A DNA stretch of 64,000 bases. Source: a candidate division CSSED10-310 bacterium (lineage in GTDB: Bacteria > CSSED10-310). The stretch lies in the NCBI GenBank assembly GCA_016931515.1, contig JAFGEQ010000006.1, positions 62,001 to 126,000 on the forward strand, read 5' to 3'. Below, in pieces: positions 27,139 to 36,452 of the stretch (position 1 is its first letter; every line of letters starts with the position of its first letter). The notes under the pieces were generated by a model that saw only the letters and a program-made list of their open reading frames with translations, was not told where the DNA came from and made no database searches. A program made the position numbers and the translations under genes.

Positions 27139-30100
27139 ATGAGTTCTCAGCCAAGACGATGTCCGACATGTCTGAATATCATGCCTCTGGCACGACGACG
27201 CTGCCCTCACTGTTTCCATGAGATCCCAATAAATGAGGATACCCGTTCGCTGGAGGTTTTATTTCTTCAGGAAAAATTAGGGGGGAAATTCGAAGTATTA
27301 TCCGAACTTCACAGGCACGGTAATAGTACGCTTTTTCTTGCCCAGGATCTGCTTCTGGATCGAAAAATCGCCCTGAAATCTCTAAAATTCCATGATGATG
27401 CACCGGCGTCACTGATCGAACGATGGCATCAGAATTTGAAACGTTGTCTCCGTCTGGATGAACCGCATCTCGCAAGAATTTATACCTACGGCGCTATCGG
27501 TATGCTTTACTACATTATATTGGAATTTATTGACTGTGATACGCTTGAAAATGTCATCGCCACTCAACCATCGGGACTACCGATCTGGAAGTGTTTGCGA
27601 ATCGGGCGCGATATTGCACAGGGACTACATGCTGCTCATAATATGGGAATCACACATCACCGGCTGACACCATCCAATGTCTCGGTATCCAGAGATGGCT
27701 TTAGTCGTGTTCTCGACCTCGGAGCTGCTCAGGGAACGGTTGATGCGCTGGCACAGCGACCGTGGTCTGCGATTATGGACAGTTCTTTGTATTTTGCTCC
27801 TGAACAGATCGAAAGCGGAATATCCGAGCCGCAGTCAGATCAGTATCGTCTTGCGGCTGTATTGTACCATGCCTTGACAGGCAGACCAGCTTTTGAGGAT
27901 ACCGGTGAAGAGGGAGCATTCGCGCGACTGCAGCAGGATCCACGTCCGATCACAGACATCAATCCGCTGATTCCTCAGGAATTAAATGCCATCATTCTTA
28001 AGGCCATGTCCAGACATCCGGATGACCGATTCAGCGACTGCCACGAATTCGCTCTCCAGTTGGAATCTCTGGAACCGGACTACTGGCTTCCAAATATCGA
28101 AACAATTTACCGTGCTCCAACACCTGAAGCCACTGTTGCCTTATTGTTAGCCGATGTTTTGAGAAATGAGAAGAACCGTGATTACTATCGGGCTCTCGTT
28201 CTGTGCGAGCAGGCTTTAGCGCTGGCTCCTTACAATACGGAAGTAACGAATACACTGGTTCGAATCCAGAAATTACATGACAAGGAGCAAAATCTGCGAT
28301 CCTTGGTCAACAAAGCGTTAGTAGCGTTCTATTCTGATTCTCTCAACGAAGCGCTATCAATCCTTCAGACCGGGCGCCAAATGGATAAAGACAATCCAGA
28401 AGTGATGCGGTTAACCCATGAAGTGATGCAGGAACAAGAGCGTAAGCGTCTTGTCAACGTTCTTCTGGATGCGGCGAAAATTGACCTCGCTAAGCAAGCC
28501 TTCTCCTCCGCCATGTCGAATATCGTTCGCATACTTGATATTGATTCCCGAAACGAGACGGCACTTAAACTCAAGCAGCGGATCGAAGTTGGAATGGAAG
28601 ATCGAGCGACGATCGGTTCACTTCTGAACCGAGCATTATCGGCGTATGAGGGAGACAATCTGGACGAGGCGGATGAGATTTTGAACAAGCTCCTGTCTAT
28701 CGATCAGGATAACTTCAGCGCAAAAAACCTGAAAACTAAAATCAGTCAGCAGAAAAAGCATCATCTTCTGATGAGTCTATGGGAGAATCTCGATCGTGAA
28801 TTCAGATGCGGTCAATACCGGAAAGCGATTGAGATCCTGAAACAAATAGCGGATATTGAACCCACGCTGAAACAGGATATTCGCGACAGGCTGGTTCGAA
28901 TCAGGCAGAAGATTGCCGAGCAGAACGAGGTGATCGATATTGGGGATACGCAGCCCTTAAAAGCAGTCAAATCGTCCGATCTAAGCAAATCAACATCTAT
29001 CGGAGATCAGCCTGAAATTGTGAACGAGATCCAGGTTTCAGCTTCGACGGAAGACAACAAGGTGTCGTCGCTGGACAAGACACCGGTGATCGTGCCCGGT
29101 ATGAGCATATCCGATACTTCTTCCGAAGTACCCCGACTGGATCTCGATTCTGAACTCCATCGCACGATCGAGAATCAACAACATGCAGACGAAGTAGCAG
29201 CCCGACCGTCGATTATCACGCAGGTTGACAGCGATGAGATTGAAAAAGATGATGAACCAGTTGGGGAAGTCGAGGAGAGTGTGTGTTCTGAGGTAATCAA
29301 GACTAGCAGGAGTCGGATGTTGGTTCGCATTCTCGGACCCTGGTTTCTGGTTATCATTGTTTTGTTTCTCCTTATTGCCAGAGTTGTTTTGAGAAGATCT
29401 CCCGGGACAATTGACGAATCGGCCCTGGTTCAGAGTCATCTCGAATACTCCGATCCACAGACATCAACCGAAAAACCTGCGACATCGACAATCAGCCCGA
29501 CTGTGGAAAGACCCATCAACACGATTCCACCGGACACCCGGCAAAATTCGCCAATACCAACAGTCACTCCATTTTATAAACAGCCGACCGCTGTGAGGAC
29601 AGACCTTGTCCTTTCGATACTGGCATCCGCCAGGAATAACGAGCGGCTGGGAAATTATGATACGGCTGCGACACTGTACCAGGCAGTACTGAGGCGGGAT
29701 CCTTACAGCAACGAAGCCAAAGATGGACTTGAACGGTGCCAAGACCGGGCAAAAAAACGGAGTGTCGAGCATCCGCACAAGCCGACACCTCGTCCGAGTG
29801 CAACAGAAGTGCCTGTTCAGCCGACATTCGAACCGACGAAAGAACCGGAATCACTGCCGGTGAACAACCAGCAACGACTAGAGAACGTAGTATGCTCGCC
29901 GTCCATTCCGGTGAAGGGTAAAAGTCTAAGTGTTTTAATTCAATTCAGGGATGTTCCCGGAGCAAAGGTGTCGAAGTTGTGGTTGAATTATAAGAAGCAG
30001 GCTGACAGCCTGGGTTATAGCCAATTGATCGCGCAGAGGAAGGGGGAGATATTCGAGGTATTGATACCTGGCAAGGAGATCAGAGGTACGATTCTTTTGT

Positions 30101-30177
30101 ACTATCTAAATGGTTTCGATGAAAACGGTGTAGAATTTTTTATTGGTTCGCCCAATGAACCAAAAATTTTGCCATAG
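27139..30177 (+). CDS. Zinc-ribbon, pseudokinase, TPR, transmembrane protein
   Basis: A 1012-residue membrane signalling protein. Residues 8-25 hold a zinc ribbon (Cys8, Cys11, Cys22, Cys25). Residues about 51-310 have the Hanks kinase fold: Lys80 in RKIALK, the APEQ segment at 220-223 and SDQYRLAAVLYHALTGRP. The catalytic loop reads GITHHRLTPSN instead of HRDLKPxN, so the catalytic Asp is Arg175 and the Lys is Thr177; DFG is DLG and the glycine loop is poor. Helical TPR-like repeats (about 325-600) follow, then an acidic linker, one membrane segment (about 727-751), a Pro/Thr-rich stretch, a short TPR and a beta domain outside. GGAAGTGA precedes the ATG. It is probably a scaffold rather than an enzyme. 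Confidence 0.85.
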   Translation: MSSQPRRCPTCLNIMPLARRRCPHCFHEIPINEDTRSLEVLFLQEKLGGKFEVLSELHRHGNSTLFLAQDLLLDRKIALKSLKFHDDAPASLIERWHQNLKRCLRLDEPHLARIYTYGAIGMLYYIILEFIDCDTLENVIATQPSGLPIWKCLRIGRDIAQGLHAAHNMGITHHRLTPSNVSVSRDGFSRVLDLGAAQGTVDALAQRPWSAIMDSSLYFAPEQIESGISEPQSDQYRLAAVLYHALTGRPAFEDTGEEGAFARLQQDPRPITDINPLIPQELNAIILKAMSRHPDDRFSDCHEFALQLESLEPDYWLPNIETIYRAPTPEATVALLLADVLRNEKNRDYYRALVLCEQALALAPYNTEVTNTLVRIQKLHDKEQNLRSLVNKALVAFYSDSLNEALSILQTGRQMDKDNPEVMRLTHEVMQEQERKRLVNVLLDAAKIDLAKQAFSSAMSNIVRILDIDSRNETALKLKQRIEVGMEDRATIGSLLNRALSAYEGDNLDEADEILNKLLSIDQDNFSAKNLKTKISQQKKHHLLMSLWENLDREFRCGQYRKAIEILKQIADIEPTLKQDIRDRLVRIRQKIAEQNEVIDIGDTQPLKAVKSSDLSKSTSIGDQPEIVNEIQVSASTEDNKVSSLDKTPVIVPGMSISDTSSEVPRLDLDSELHRTIENQQHADEVAARPSIITQVDSDEIEKDDEPVGEVEESVCSEVIKTSRSRMLVRILGPWFLVIIVLFLLIARVVLRRSPGTIDESALVQSHLEYSDPQTSTEKPATSTISPTVERPINTIPPDTRQNSPIPTVTPFYKQPTAVRTDLVLSILASARNNERLGNYDTAATLYQAVLRRDPYSNEAKDGLERCQDRAKKRSVEHPHKPTPRPSATEVPVQPTFEPTKEPESLPVNNQQRLENVVCSPSIPVKGKSLSVLIQFRDVPGAKVSKLWLNYKKQADSLGYSQLIAQRKGEIFEVLIPGKEIRGTILLYYLNGFDENGVEFFIGSPNEPKILP

Positions 30178-30179
30178 AT

Positions 30180-30794
30180 TTACTGAAATACAACAATCTT
30201 CGATTCCATCCCCATGATTGTAAAGCGTATCAGGGTTGAGCCCAGCTGAATTTCATCACCGTGCTTTAAAAACTCCATCCCAGCCGGTTGCCCGTTCAGG
30301 AAAGTGCCGTTTGTGCTGCCCAGATCCTTTAAGAGATAGCGACCACTCCCCGCTTCAATCGCTGCATGGCGTCTGGAAACGAGTCGATCATTCAGGTTAA
30401 CATCAGCTCCACGACGCCCGAAAACCAGCCTGTCCGACTCCATTGTAATAACCATCCCGCTGTCAGGACCTTCGATAACCGTGAATTTTGCCGGAGTAGT
30501 CTGGGCTTCCGGCAATTCAATATCCGCTGCAATTGTCGTTGTCAGGTTGCTTTGCGCAACAGATCCCATGACATCGGTCATCTGGACATCCGACTCTGAA
30601 TTCATGACCGGTTTTTCTCCGATCTGCTTCGCTTTCATCTGGATACGTTTACGCAAAGACATCGCCTGGACAGCCTCTGCATCCACATAAATCATGTGAC
30701 CACAAATCTGACACGCTGAACGATAACCCAATTTCTCGAGTTGAGAATCATCAATTTCATTTTCACCCATGCAATTATCACAGAAGACTTTCAT
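30180..30794 (-). CDS. FHA-domain protein with N-terminal zinc ribbon
   Basis: FHA domains bind phosphothreonine in kinase signalling. The 204-residue protein has a zinc ribbon (Cys5, Cys8, Cys28, Cys31), a linker, and a C-terminal FHA domain (about 105-195) with the binding residues in LVFGRRGADVNLNDRLVSRR and DLGSTNGTFLNG. There is no signal or membrane segment. The ribosome site GGAGGCGG precedes the ATG. It ends two bases from the stop of the pseudokinase gene, tail to tail. Both proteins carry an N-terminal zinc ribbon, which supports a shared pathway; the phosphorylating kinase is not obvious in this window. Confidence 0.9.
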   Translation of the reverse strand: MKVFCDNCMGENEIDDSQLEKLGYRSACQICGHMIYVDAEAVQAMSLRKRIQMKAKQIGEKPVMNSESDVQMTDVMGSVAQSNLTTTIAADIELPEAQTTPAKFTVIEGPDSGMVITMESDRLVFGRRGADVNLNDRLVSRRHAAIEAGSGRYLLKDLGSTNGTFLNGQPAGMEFLKHGDEIQLGSTLIRFTIMGMESKIVVFQ

Positions 30795-30924
30795 AGCCGC
30801 CTCCAGCTTATACCATAATTGTTCGCTGTCCCGTTTGCAAAAAAATCATACTGAAAATATCGAAATCGTTGACATGTGGGTGCCGAGATGATTCGATAAA
30901 CGGAGTCTTGGAGGATCGTTAATC

Positions 30925-31371
30925 ATGGGCATACACAGAAACACGATTGGATTCCTAATTTCGTTCTTGACACTTTGTATAGTCGGATGTTCTGAGGATA
31001 ATCCCAATTACAAACTGAACGGACACTGGGAAGGTCAAAATACAAATAGATCCACCGGCAAACAATGGAACTTCGAGGTTACGTTGGAACACCGGGGCAA
31101 CGATATTTCCGGTGTCTACGCTGATCATCGCGGAGGTCGGACACTCCGAGGCATCACCTACAATGGTGAGTCCATTGGATTTTTAATCGATTTATGGCCG
31201 GAAACAGTGACTTTCTACGGGTTGATAGATTCCAGATCGTCCATGAGTGGAACCTGGAGTTACAGCGGGGATGGAAATAATGGGACCTGGTATCTTTTGA
31301 AAAATCAGGATCCCGAAGCAACTGATGACACGGGCGAGGATACAACCGAAAATGATTTTGCGCATGAGTGA
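30925..31371 (+). CDS. Small lipoprotein of unknown function
   Basis: The 148-residue protein has a lipoprotein signal ending LCIVGC (Cys22 as lipid anchor). Residue +2 is Ser, so outer-membrane sorting is plausible if Lol rules apply. The mature part is a predicted beta barrel or sandwich with repeated short strands (LNGHWEGQNTNRSTGKQWNF, MSGTWSYSGDGNNGTWYL), similar in style to small beta-barrel lipoproteins that follow a GxWxG pattern. The C-terminus is acidic (TDDTGEDTTEND). CTTGGAGG lies before the ATG. I do not recognise the family. Confidence 0.75.
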   Translation: MGIHRNTIGFLISFLTLCIVGCSEDNPNYKLNGHWEGQNTNRSTGKQWNFEVTLEHRGNDISGVYADHRGGRTLRGITYNGESIGFLIDLWPETVTFYGLIDSRSSMSGTWSYSGDGNNGTWYLLKNQDPEATDDTGEDTTENDFAHE

Positions 31372-31431
31372 GTCGTACACCGGCTATCAACCAGGAACGT
31401 TAGTTGTCTGAAACTGATGCAGCGGGGTTAC

Positions 31432-33954
31432 TCATCGCAGGACCAGCCCATACACAATCCACTCAGGAGCAGGTTCACTTTCAGAAATGAGCGAGAACTC
31501 AATTGTTATTGATGTTACGGCGAGTTCTGGATGCCATCGCCAGCTAGTTCGATAAACATGTGCCAGATAGGGTGTAGACAGGTATAATCGCCTTTCAGAA
31601 GTGGCGATCCGGGGCATACGATGCAAGATACGCCCTATCATGTCAGGGCGATTAATCGACCATTCCGCGGTGTCGGAGCCTGCCTTTACCTGCCAGAACT
31701 TTTGTAATCCATCCCGACTACCAATAGTAATTCGTGCGATGGTCGTCCCGTCCTTCACTGAAGCAGCGTTTACGAGTGCGGTGTCAAGATATATCTCCCG
31801 ATAAAATGTCTCCCCCGACAGCTCATACGTCTGAAGCCTCTGATTTGCACTGAAACGTATAGAATTGTCTTTGAGCAGTGGATTGGGAGCACGCCATTTG
31901 TTTGTATCTGTCTGCATCATCAATCCCATGCCCTTTACGGTCAACATAGGACCATTTTTATTTTCCTCCGGATTGGATATCTGGATAGAGCGAATTTTCA
32001 GCGGCGATTCAAAAAAGATCAAACCCTCATAAACCTGGCCCTGGAATGTAAAACCGTCAGGTTCTTCGACCATCCATGTTGAAGCCGCAGGTGGTTTTTT
32101 ATGTTGAATCGCCCTCAAAACATCCGGCCGTTCGTATGCCCATTCAGCAGTATGAACTCCCGCCTCGAGATGTTTTTGAATCGTCTGACCGTTTTCCAGC
32201 ACAAGTTTTATGTCAGCGACCGTTTGGCCTTGAGGAATATGGGTTGAACGACTGAGGTTAGTCAGCATTTTGAGGGCAATCGTTTTCGATTTCAATCCAG
32301 TATCCAGGGACCATACCTGCCCTGGTTCTATCTGAGCATCATGTGTCATAGGTAAGACGTACCAGATTTGAGTATATTTGATCGCCGCACCCATCAACGC
32401 AATAAAAATGGCCGTTACAATCATGTCCGTTAACGCGGTCCCAAAACCGGTTGATTTTCGGAATTTTCTGGTCACGATGAGACCTGTCGCAAGTGAGACT
32501 GCTATAAACAGCCAGATAAATATACTGGTCGAATGTCCTGGAGAGGAATAGTTGAATGATGGAAATAACGGAAACAAATCAATGCCTGTGCGTAAAGTGA
32601 ACTCATTCAAAATATCATTAACAATTGATGTATCTGAATGAAAAACCGTCATTCCAATGTACAAAAACCCGGATATACTGAAACCGATGAATCCGAGAAC
32701 TCGAATGAGCCCGGATTCGATTGTTGAAAAACCATGTCTCCAAAGTGCTCCTGCAAAGGGGAAGAGGAGAGGAATAAGGATAAGCCACATAGACCAGTCC
32801 GGCGGACGTCCGAAACTGACCCAGCTACCTATCAGTAGTCCCGAAAGGACGATGGGGAACCCCAGCCAGAGTGATAGATCGAATAAGGATTGTTTCACCG
32901 TCCGTTGTATCCATCCACTGATCGGGAGAATCGACCATGGAGCAAGCAGAAGCAAGCCGTTTGATCGATCAAGAAAGGGAGACAACCAGTTATAACCAGT
33001 GGGCACGCCGTAGATGTAATTCCCCGGAGGAAACAAACCTTTCCACCGGAGACCCCCGATCAGGAATCCTGCAAGAAAGAGGATAATAGCGCCCCCTGAT
33101 AGCAGAATTCCCTCTATTTTCCTGGTTTCATGCTGCCACGCCAGAAGGGTGAGGCAAAACCAGATGGAGACAACAGATCCAGCCGGGAAAACGATAGGCG
33201 CAAGAATCAGGACCAGAGAAGCAGTTACAATTGCAATAGTTAGTGAGGACCGGTTTTTGTTCGAACAGAACGTCATGAAACCGAGAAGGCAGATCGCAAG
33301 CAGGTGGTAGGAGGTTACCTTACTGGAAACCATCAGCAGCGGTGGTGAGACGGCTACCAGAAGGACGAAACATCGTTGCCAGGTTGTACCGTCGAAATCT
33401 GACGTCGTGAACCGCCTGGCAAGCATGCCGCACAGCAGAGCGATTAAACCCGAGACAATGGCATTTATCAGAATAGGCAGAAATTCGTAAACATCTAATG
33501 GTTGATACTTCCAGATGTTCAAAAGTAAAAGAGCCCAGAAAACTAGAATCCCATCAGCAGTATTCAAGGAATGGGGGTTTGATGAAGATTGTCTGAAAAT
33601 CAGTATTGAACCGGTTCGCAAAATGATATAGAGCCATATGAATAAAGATAGAGCGAATTGCCATGATTCGATGTGGTTCCATGTTATTCCAATTGAGAGG
33701 AAAGGGAATACGGACAACGATGCCCACTGGGTCACACATTCCGCTTGTCTTCGCTTTGCGGGAATGACAATTGACCGGCTCAACACATCAAACATGAACA
33801 ATGCGACAGGGAACAACCAGCACAGATAGTGAATCTGTGAGGAATCCGAGTCAAACCCGGTACGCTCCAGGAAAAACTTGAAAATGAATCCAGAAAAACC
33901 GGCAAGAAGCAAGGAAGTGAAATTTTTTTGCCACCATTGTTTATTACGATTCAT
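31432..33954 (-). CDS. Large membrane protein with two C-terminal beta domains, end of polysaccharide operon
   Basis: This 840-residue protein has about 13 membrane segments to residue 505, then a soluble C-terminus made of two related beta domains. One spans about 550-650 (VADIKLVLENGQTIQKHLEA, HTAEWAYERPDV), the other about 735-840 (IARITIGSRDGLQKFWQVKA, DTAEWSINRPDM). FLDRSNGLLLLAPW matches the second signature of the 17298 and 20489 proteins, so it is a distant member of the same GT-C-like group. An ATG at 33954 is preferred to the TTG at 33960. Its start overlaps the preceding glycosyltransferase by 11 bases, which ties it to the export operon. Confidence 0.75.
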   Translation of the reverse strand: MNRNKQWWQKNFTSLLLAGFSGFIFKFFLERTGFDSDSSQIHYLCWLFPVALFMFDVLSRSIVIPAKRRQAECVTQWASLSVFPFLSIGITWNHIESWQFALSLFIWLYIILRTGSILIFRQSSSNPHSLNTADGILVFWALLLLNIWKYQPLDVYEFLPILINAIVSGLIALLCGMLARRFTTSDFDGTTWQRCFVLLVAVSPPLLMVSSKVTSYHLLAICLLGFMTFCSNKNRSSLTIAIVTASLVLILAPIVFPAGSVVSIWFCLTLLAWQHETRKIEGILLSGGAIILFLAGFLIGGLRWKGLFPPGNYIYGVPTGYNWLSPFLDRSNGLLLLAPWSILPISGWIQRTVKQSLFDLSLWLGFPIVLSGLLIGSWVSFGRPPDWSMWLILIPLLFPFAGALWRHGFSTIESGLIRVLGFIGFSISGFLYIGMTVFHSDTSIVNDILNEFTLRTGIDLFPLFPSFNYSSPGHSTSIFIWLFIAVSLATGLIVTRKFRKSTGFGTALTDMIVTAIFIALMGAAIKYTQIWYVLPMTHDAQIEPGQVWSLDTGLKSKTIALKMLTNLSRSTHIPQGQTVADIKLVLENGQTIQKHLEAGVHTAEWAYERPDVLRAIQHKKPPAASTWMVEEPDGFTFQGQVYEGLIFFESPLKIRSIQISNPEENKNGPMLTVKGMGLMMQTDTNKWRAPNPLLKDNSIRFSANQRLQTYELSGETFYREIYLDTALVNAASVKDGTTIARITIGSRDGLQKFWQVKAGSDTAEWSINRPDMIGRILHRMPRIATSERRLYLSTPYLAHVYRTSWRWHPELAVTSITIEFSLISESEPAPEWIVYGLVLR

Positions 33955-35308
33955 TATCAATTCCGAGTTCTGCCATCGCGCTTGCTAACGGGTCAATCAG
34001 CAAGGGACTGGTTGAGATGTCTCCCCAGTTATATACACTCAGTGCTATTGATTCTTCAACCGGCGCCGTTCGCACATGTCTCAAATTGCAGCGTTTCGAT
34101 AGCGGCTCGATATCGGGTAATTCCATTGATCGAAGGATCGTTTCAGCAATGGCCGTCACCCATTTATCGATAGAATGGTGGAGCGTTATATAGCGTCTGG
34201 CTTTCCCAGCGATCGACTGTGACAATCCGGTATTGTCTGCCAGTTCTCTAAGTGCTTCAAGAACAGCCAGTGGTTCGTTGGGCCAGACCGGAATATGGAA
34301 ACAGGTATCTTCAGGAAACTCCAGAAATTGCCGGTATGCCGGAACGATCACCGGCTTGCCGGCTCCCATCATCCGGATCAGAACATCGGAACCCTCACCC
34401 TGAGTCGGATACCGTAGTGCGATACAGATATCTGATGCAGACAACCATCTTTTAAAGTCCTGTTCATCCAGATAACCCGTCATCACAACACCCGGTATGT
34501 CCTGAATTTTATTACGAATTAACCGCTCGTAATCCTTGTCCAGCGCATCACCAGCCAAAATTAGTCGACTATTGGGACGTTGGCGTCGAAAATCGTCAAA
34601 GGCAGCCAGAGATGAATCAATTCCTTTTTCAGGAGTCAAAAACCCAAAGCATCCGATAATGCAGTCTTCGTCCTTTATTTCAAGAGCTTTTCGCGCCTCC
34701 GTATATGGCGGTATATCCAGGTCTGCATAAGGCATCGGTATTCGGAAAATCCGATCATTTTCAATGAATGCGGCAACCCGTCGGGCAGCGAACTGATTAT
34801 GGACAACAATGCTTGAAGCGCTTTCGCAAATTAATTTCAACATCGGGAATTGATCATAAAGAATTGAATTCTGATAACCATGCGCGATCGCCGGACCAAT
34901 CCGGCGCCCATCATCACCATGACACCATGCTATTTCATCAAGGTAATCCGTCAGATTTTTATGACCCAGGTGAGCATAAGCCCGGGCGCGATGAACATTG
35001 GCGTCGTGAAGAAAGATGATCCCCGGATATCGCACCATCACCGGGTAGATGAACTGGTGGCATTGATTGTTCCCCAACTGATAGAGATTGATCGCGTACG
35101 GTGTTTTTCGACGTTGCAGTTCGTAATTCCGCCTGGGAAACCACTGGAAGATAGAATTTATAATAGGTGATGAAGGCGGCGTATCATGGCCATATAGATG
35201 CAGATCGAAATGTTGCGCCAGCCTGGGAAGCAGTTTTTCGGAATAGTCCGCGATTCCTGAATGAACGGGGTTCAGGGGAGAAAAATATGCTATCAGTTTA
35301 CGACTCAA
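33944..35308 (-). CDS. Glycosyltransferase, GT-B fold (family 4-like)
   Basis: A 454-residue glycosyltransferase beginning SRKLIAYFSPLNPVHSGIAD. The donor-binding half shows CIIGCFGFLTPEKGIDSSLA, SRLILAGDA and GVVMTGYLDEQDFKRWLSA. The usual EX7E motif is altered: GEGSDVLIRMMGAGKPV keeps the first Glu but has Met where the second is expected. The TTG at 35308 is chosen because AGGAG lies 9-10 bases upstream and the product then starts as homologues do; an ATG at 35350 would add 14 residues. It overlaps the upstream glycosyltransferase by 11 bases. It is likely to build the glycan exported by the Wzm/Wzt pair. Confidence 0.85.
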   Translation of the reverse strand: MSRKLIAYFSPLNPVHSGIADYSEKLLPRLAQHFDLHLYGHDTPPSSPIINSIFQWFPRRNYELQRRKTPYAINLYQLGNNQCHQFIYPVMVRYPGIIFLHDANVHRARAYAHLGHKNLTDYLDEIAWCHGDDGRRIGPAIAHGYQNSILYDQFPMLKLICESASSIVVHNQFAARRVAAFIENDRIFRIPMPYADLDIPPYTEARKALEIKDEDCIIGCFGFLTPEKGIDSSLAAFDDFRRQRPNSRLILAGDALDKDYERLIRNKIQDIPGVVMTGYLDEQDFKRWLSASDICIALRYPTQGEGSDVLIRMMGAGKPVIVPAYRQFLEFPEDTCFHIPVWPNEPLAVLEALRELADNTGLSQSIAGKARRYITLHHSIDKWVTAIAETILRSMELPDIEPLSKRCNLRHVRTAPVEESIALSVYNWGDISTSPLLIDPLASAMAELGIDNES

Positions 35309-36452
35309 CAGAAGTCTCTCCTGACCTTGAACAATTGCGATCCGAGTCAAGTCGCAAATCAGCAGTCAACTCCCGAATTACGGAATCCCATGTGATCAAT
35401 TCCGCTCTGGCGCGCGCGCGCCGGCCGAACTCAGGATCGGATTGCCGATTTTCGTACCATCGATCAATCTCTATAGCCAATGCATCCGGATCCGGTTGAC
35501 CAATATAACCGGTCATCTGATGCTCCACGAACTCCAGCACACCTCCGGAATCGCTCGCCGTGATAACCGGCTTCCCGGACAGGAAGGCTTCAAGCGTGAC
35601 GTAGCCATAGTCTTCATCAAGCGGAGCGTACCAAACAGCCCCGCATCGACTGTACTGATCCAGCAACTCCTCATCCGATATAAAACCTTTAAAAACGATA
35701 CGATCACCAATACCCATCTCGGACGCCATTCCGATGAGTGTCTTTTCCATCGGGCCGGAACCCGCGACAATCGCTCTTACCGGATGCCTCGTTTTTGCCA
35801 TGGCCCTGATCAGCAGATCAATCCTTTTATTGAGTTCCAGTCTGCTGGCGGTGAAGATATAGTCGCCGTAAGCCATCGTATGGTACCGTCCTGTCAGAGG
35901 CGGGGGATGGTACAGTGGCGTGCTGTCGATATCCAGATATCGATGCATTCGATCTACTACATTTTGAGAATTGGCATAGATTCGGCGACATTCTTTCAGA
36001 GATTTGGAGTCGATGTCATAAAGGATTTTCCTGACTTCATCATCATCCGGCAAATCCGTAAAATCCGAATATTGCGTATTGAGAAAGTCATAGGCCTGCC
36101 GGTGCTGATGCAGAACCCAGGCCACTTTTCTGGGATGCCTTACACAATAGGAAGGGAAGCGGGTAACGATAGCCAGATCAATCGGTAAACCATAGGACTG
36201 AGTCAAATCCAGTAATCTCCATGCCACTGCATCATTAATCATTTGCCGGACCGGATGCCATCGAAATGGAAGTTTGACAATATCGACCAGATAATCTCGT
36301 CGGACGAGTTCCCGTCGCAAGGACTCGATATGACTTTCTGCACCACCGGACACGAAAGGGACCTGGACAGCACAAATAATGATACGGGGTTGACGATCGA
36401 CAGGCGGAGGACAACTCAAGGGTTCATAACCGCGGAAACGAGGCTCACTCAC
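35298..36452 (-). CDS. Glycosyltransferase family 4
   Basis: A 384-residue GT-B enzyme with the acceptor-side start IIICAVQVPFVSGGAESHIE, then FTASRLELNKRIDLLIRAMA, IVAGSGPMEKTL and the complete EX7E motif in DEDYGYVTLEAFLSGKPVI. The GTG at 36452 overlaps the methyltransferase stop (GTGA) and has GGAGG upstream; the ATG at 36494 lacks support. It is part of the 31.4-40.2 kb operon and probably elongates the exported polysaccharide. Sugar and linkage are unknown. Confidence 0.9.
   Translation of the reverse strand: MSEPRFRGYEPLSCPPPVDRQPRIIICAVQVPFVSGGAESHIESLRRELVRRDYLVDIVKLPFRWHPVRQMINDAVAWRLLDLTQSYGLPIDLAIVTRFPSYCVRHPRKVAWVLHQHRQAYDFLNTQYSDFTDLPDDDEVRKILYDIDSKSLKECRRIYANSQNVVDRMHRYLDIDSTPLYHPPPLTGRYHTMAYGDYIFTASRLELNKRIDLLIRAMAKTRHPVRAIVAGSGPMEKTLIGMASEMGIGDRIVFKGFISDEELLDQYSRCGAVWYAPLDEDYGYVTLEAFLSGKPVITASDSGGVLEFVEHQMTGYIGQPDPDALAIEIDRWYENRQSDPEFGRRARARAELITWDSVIRELTADLRLDSDRNCSRSGETSVES

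Noticed and set aside
30870-30900. TTGACA hexamer before the small lipoprotein gene
   Set aside because: No acceptable -10 box at 16-18 bases; only a weak TTCGAT follows.
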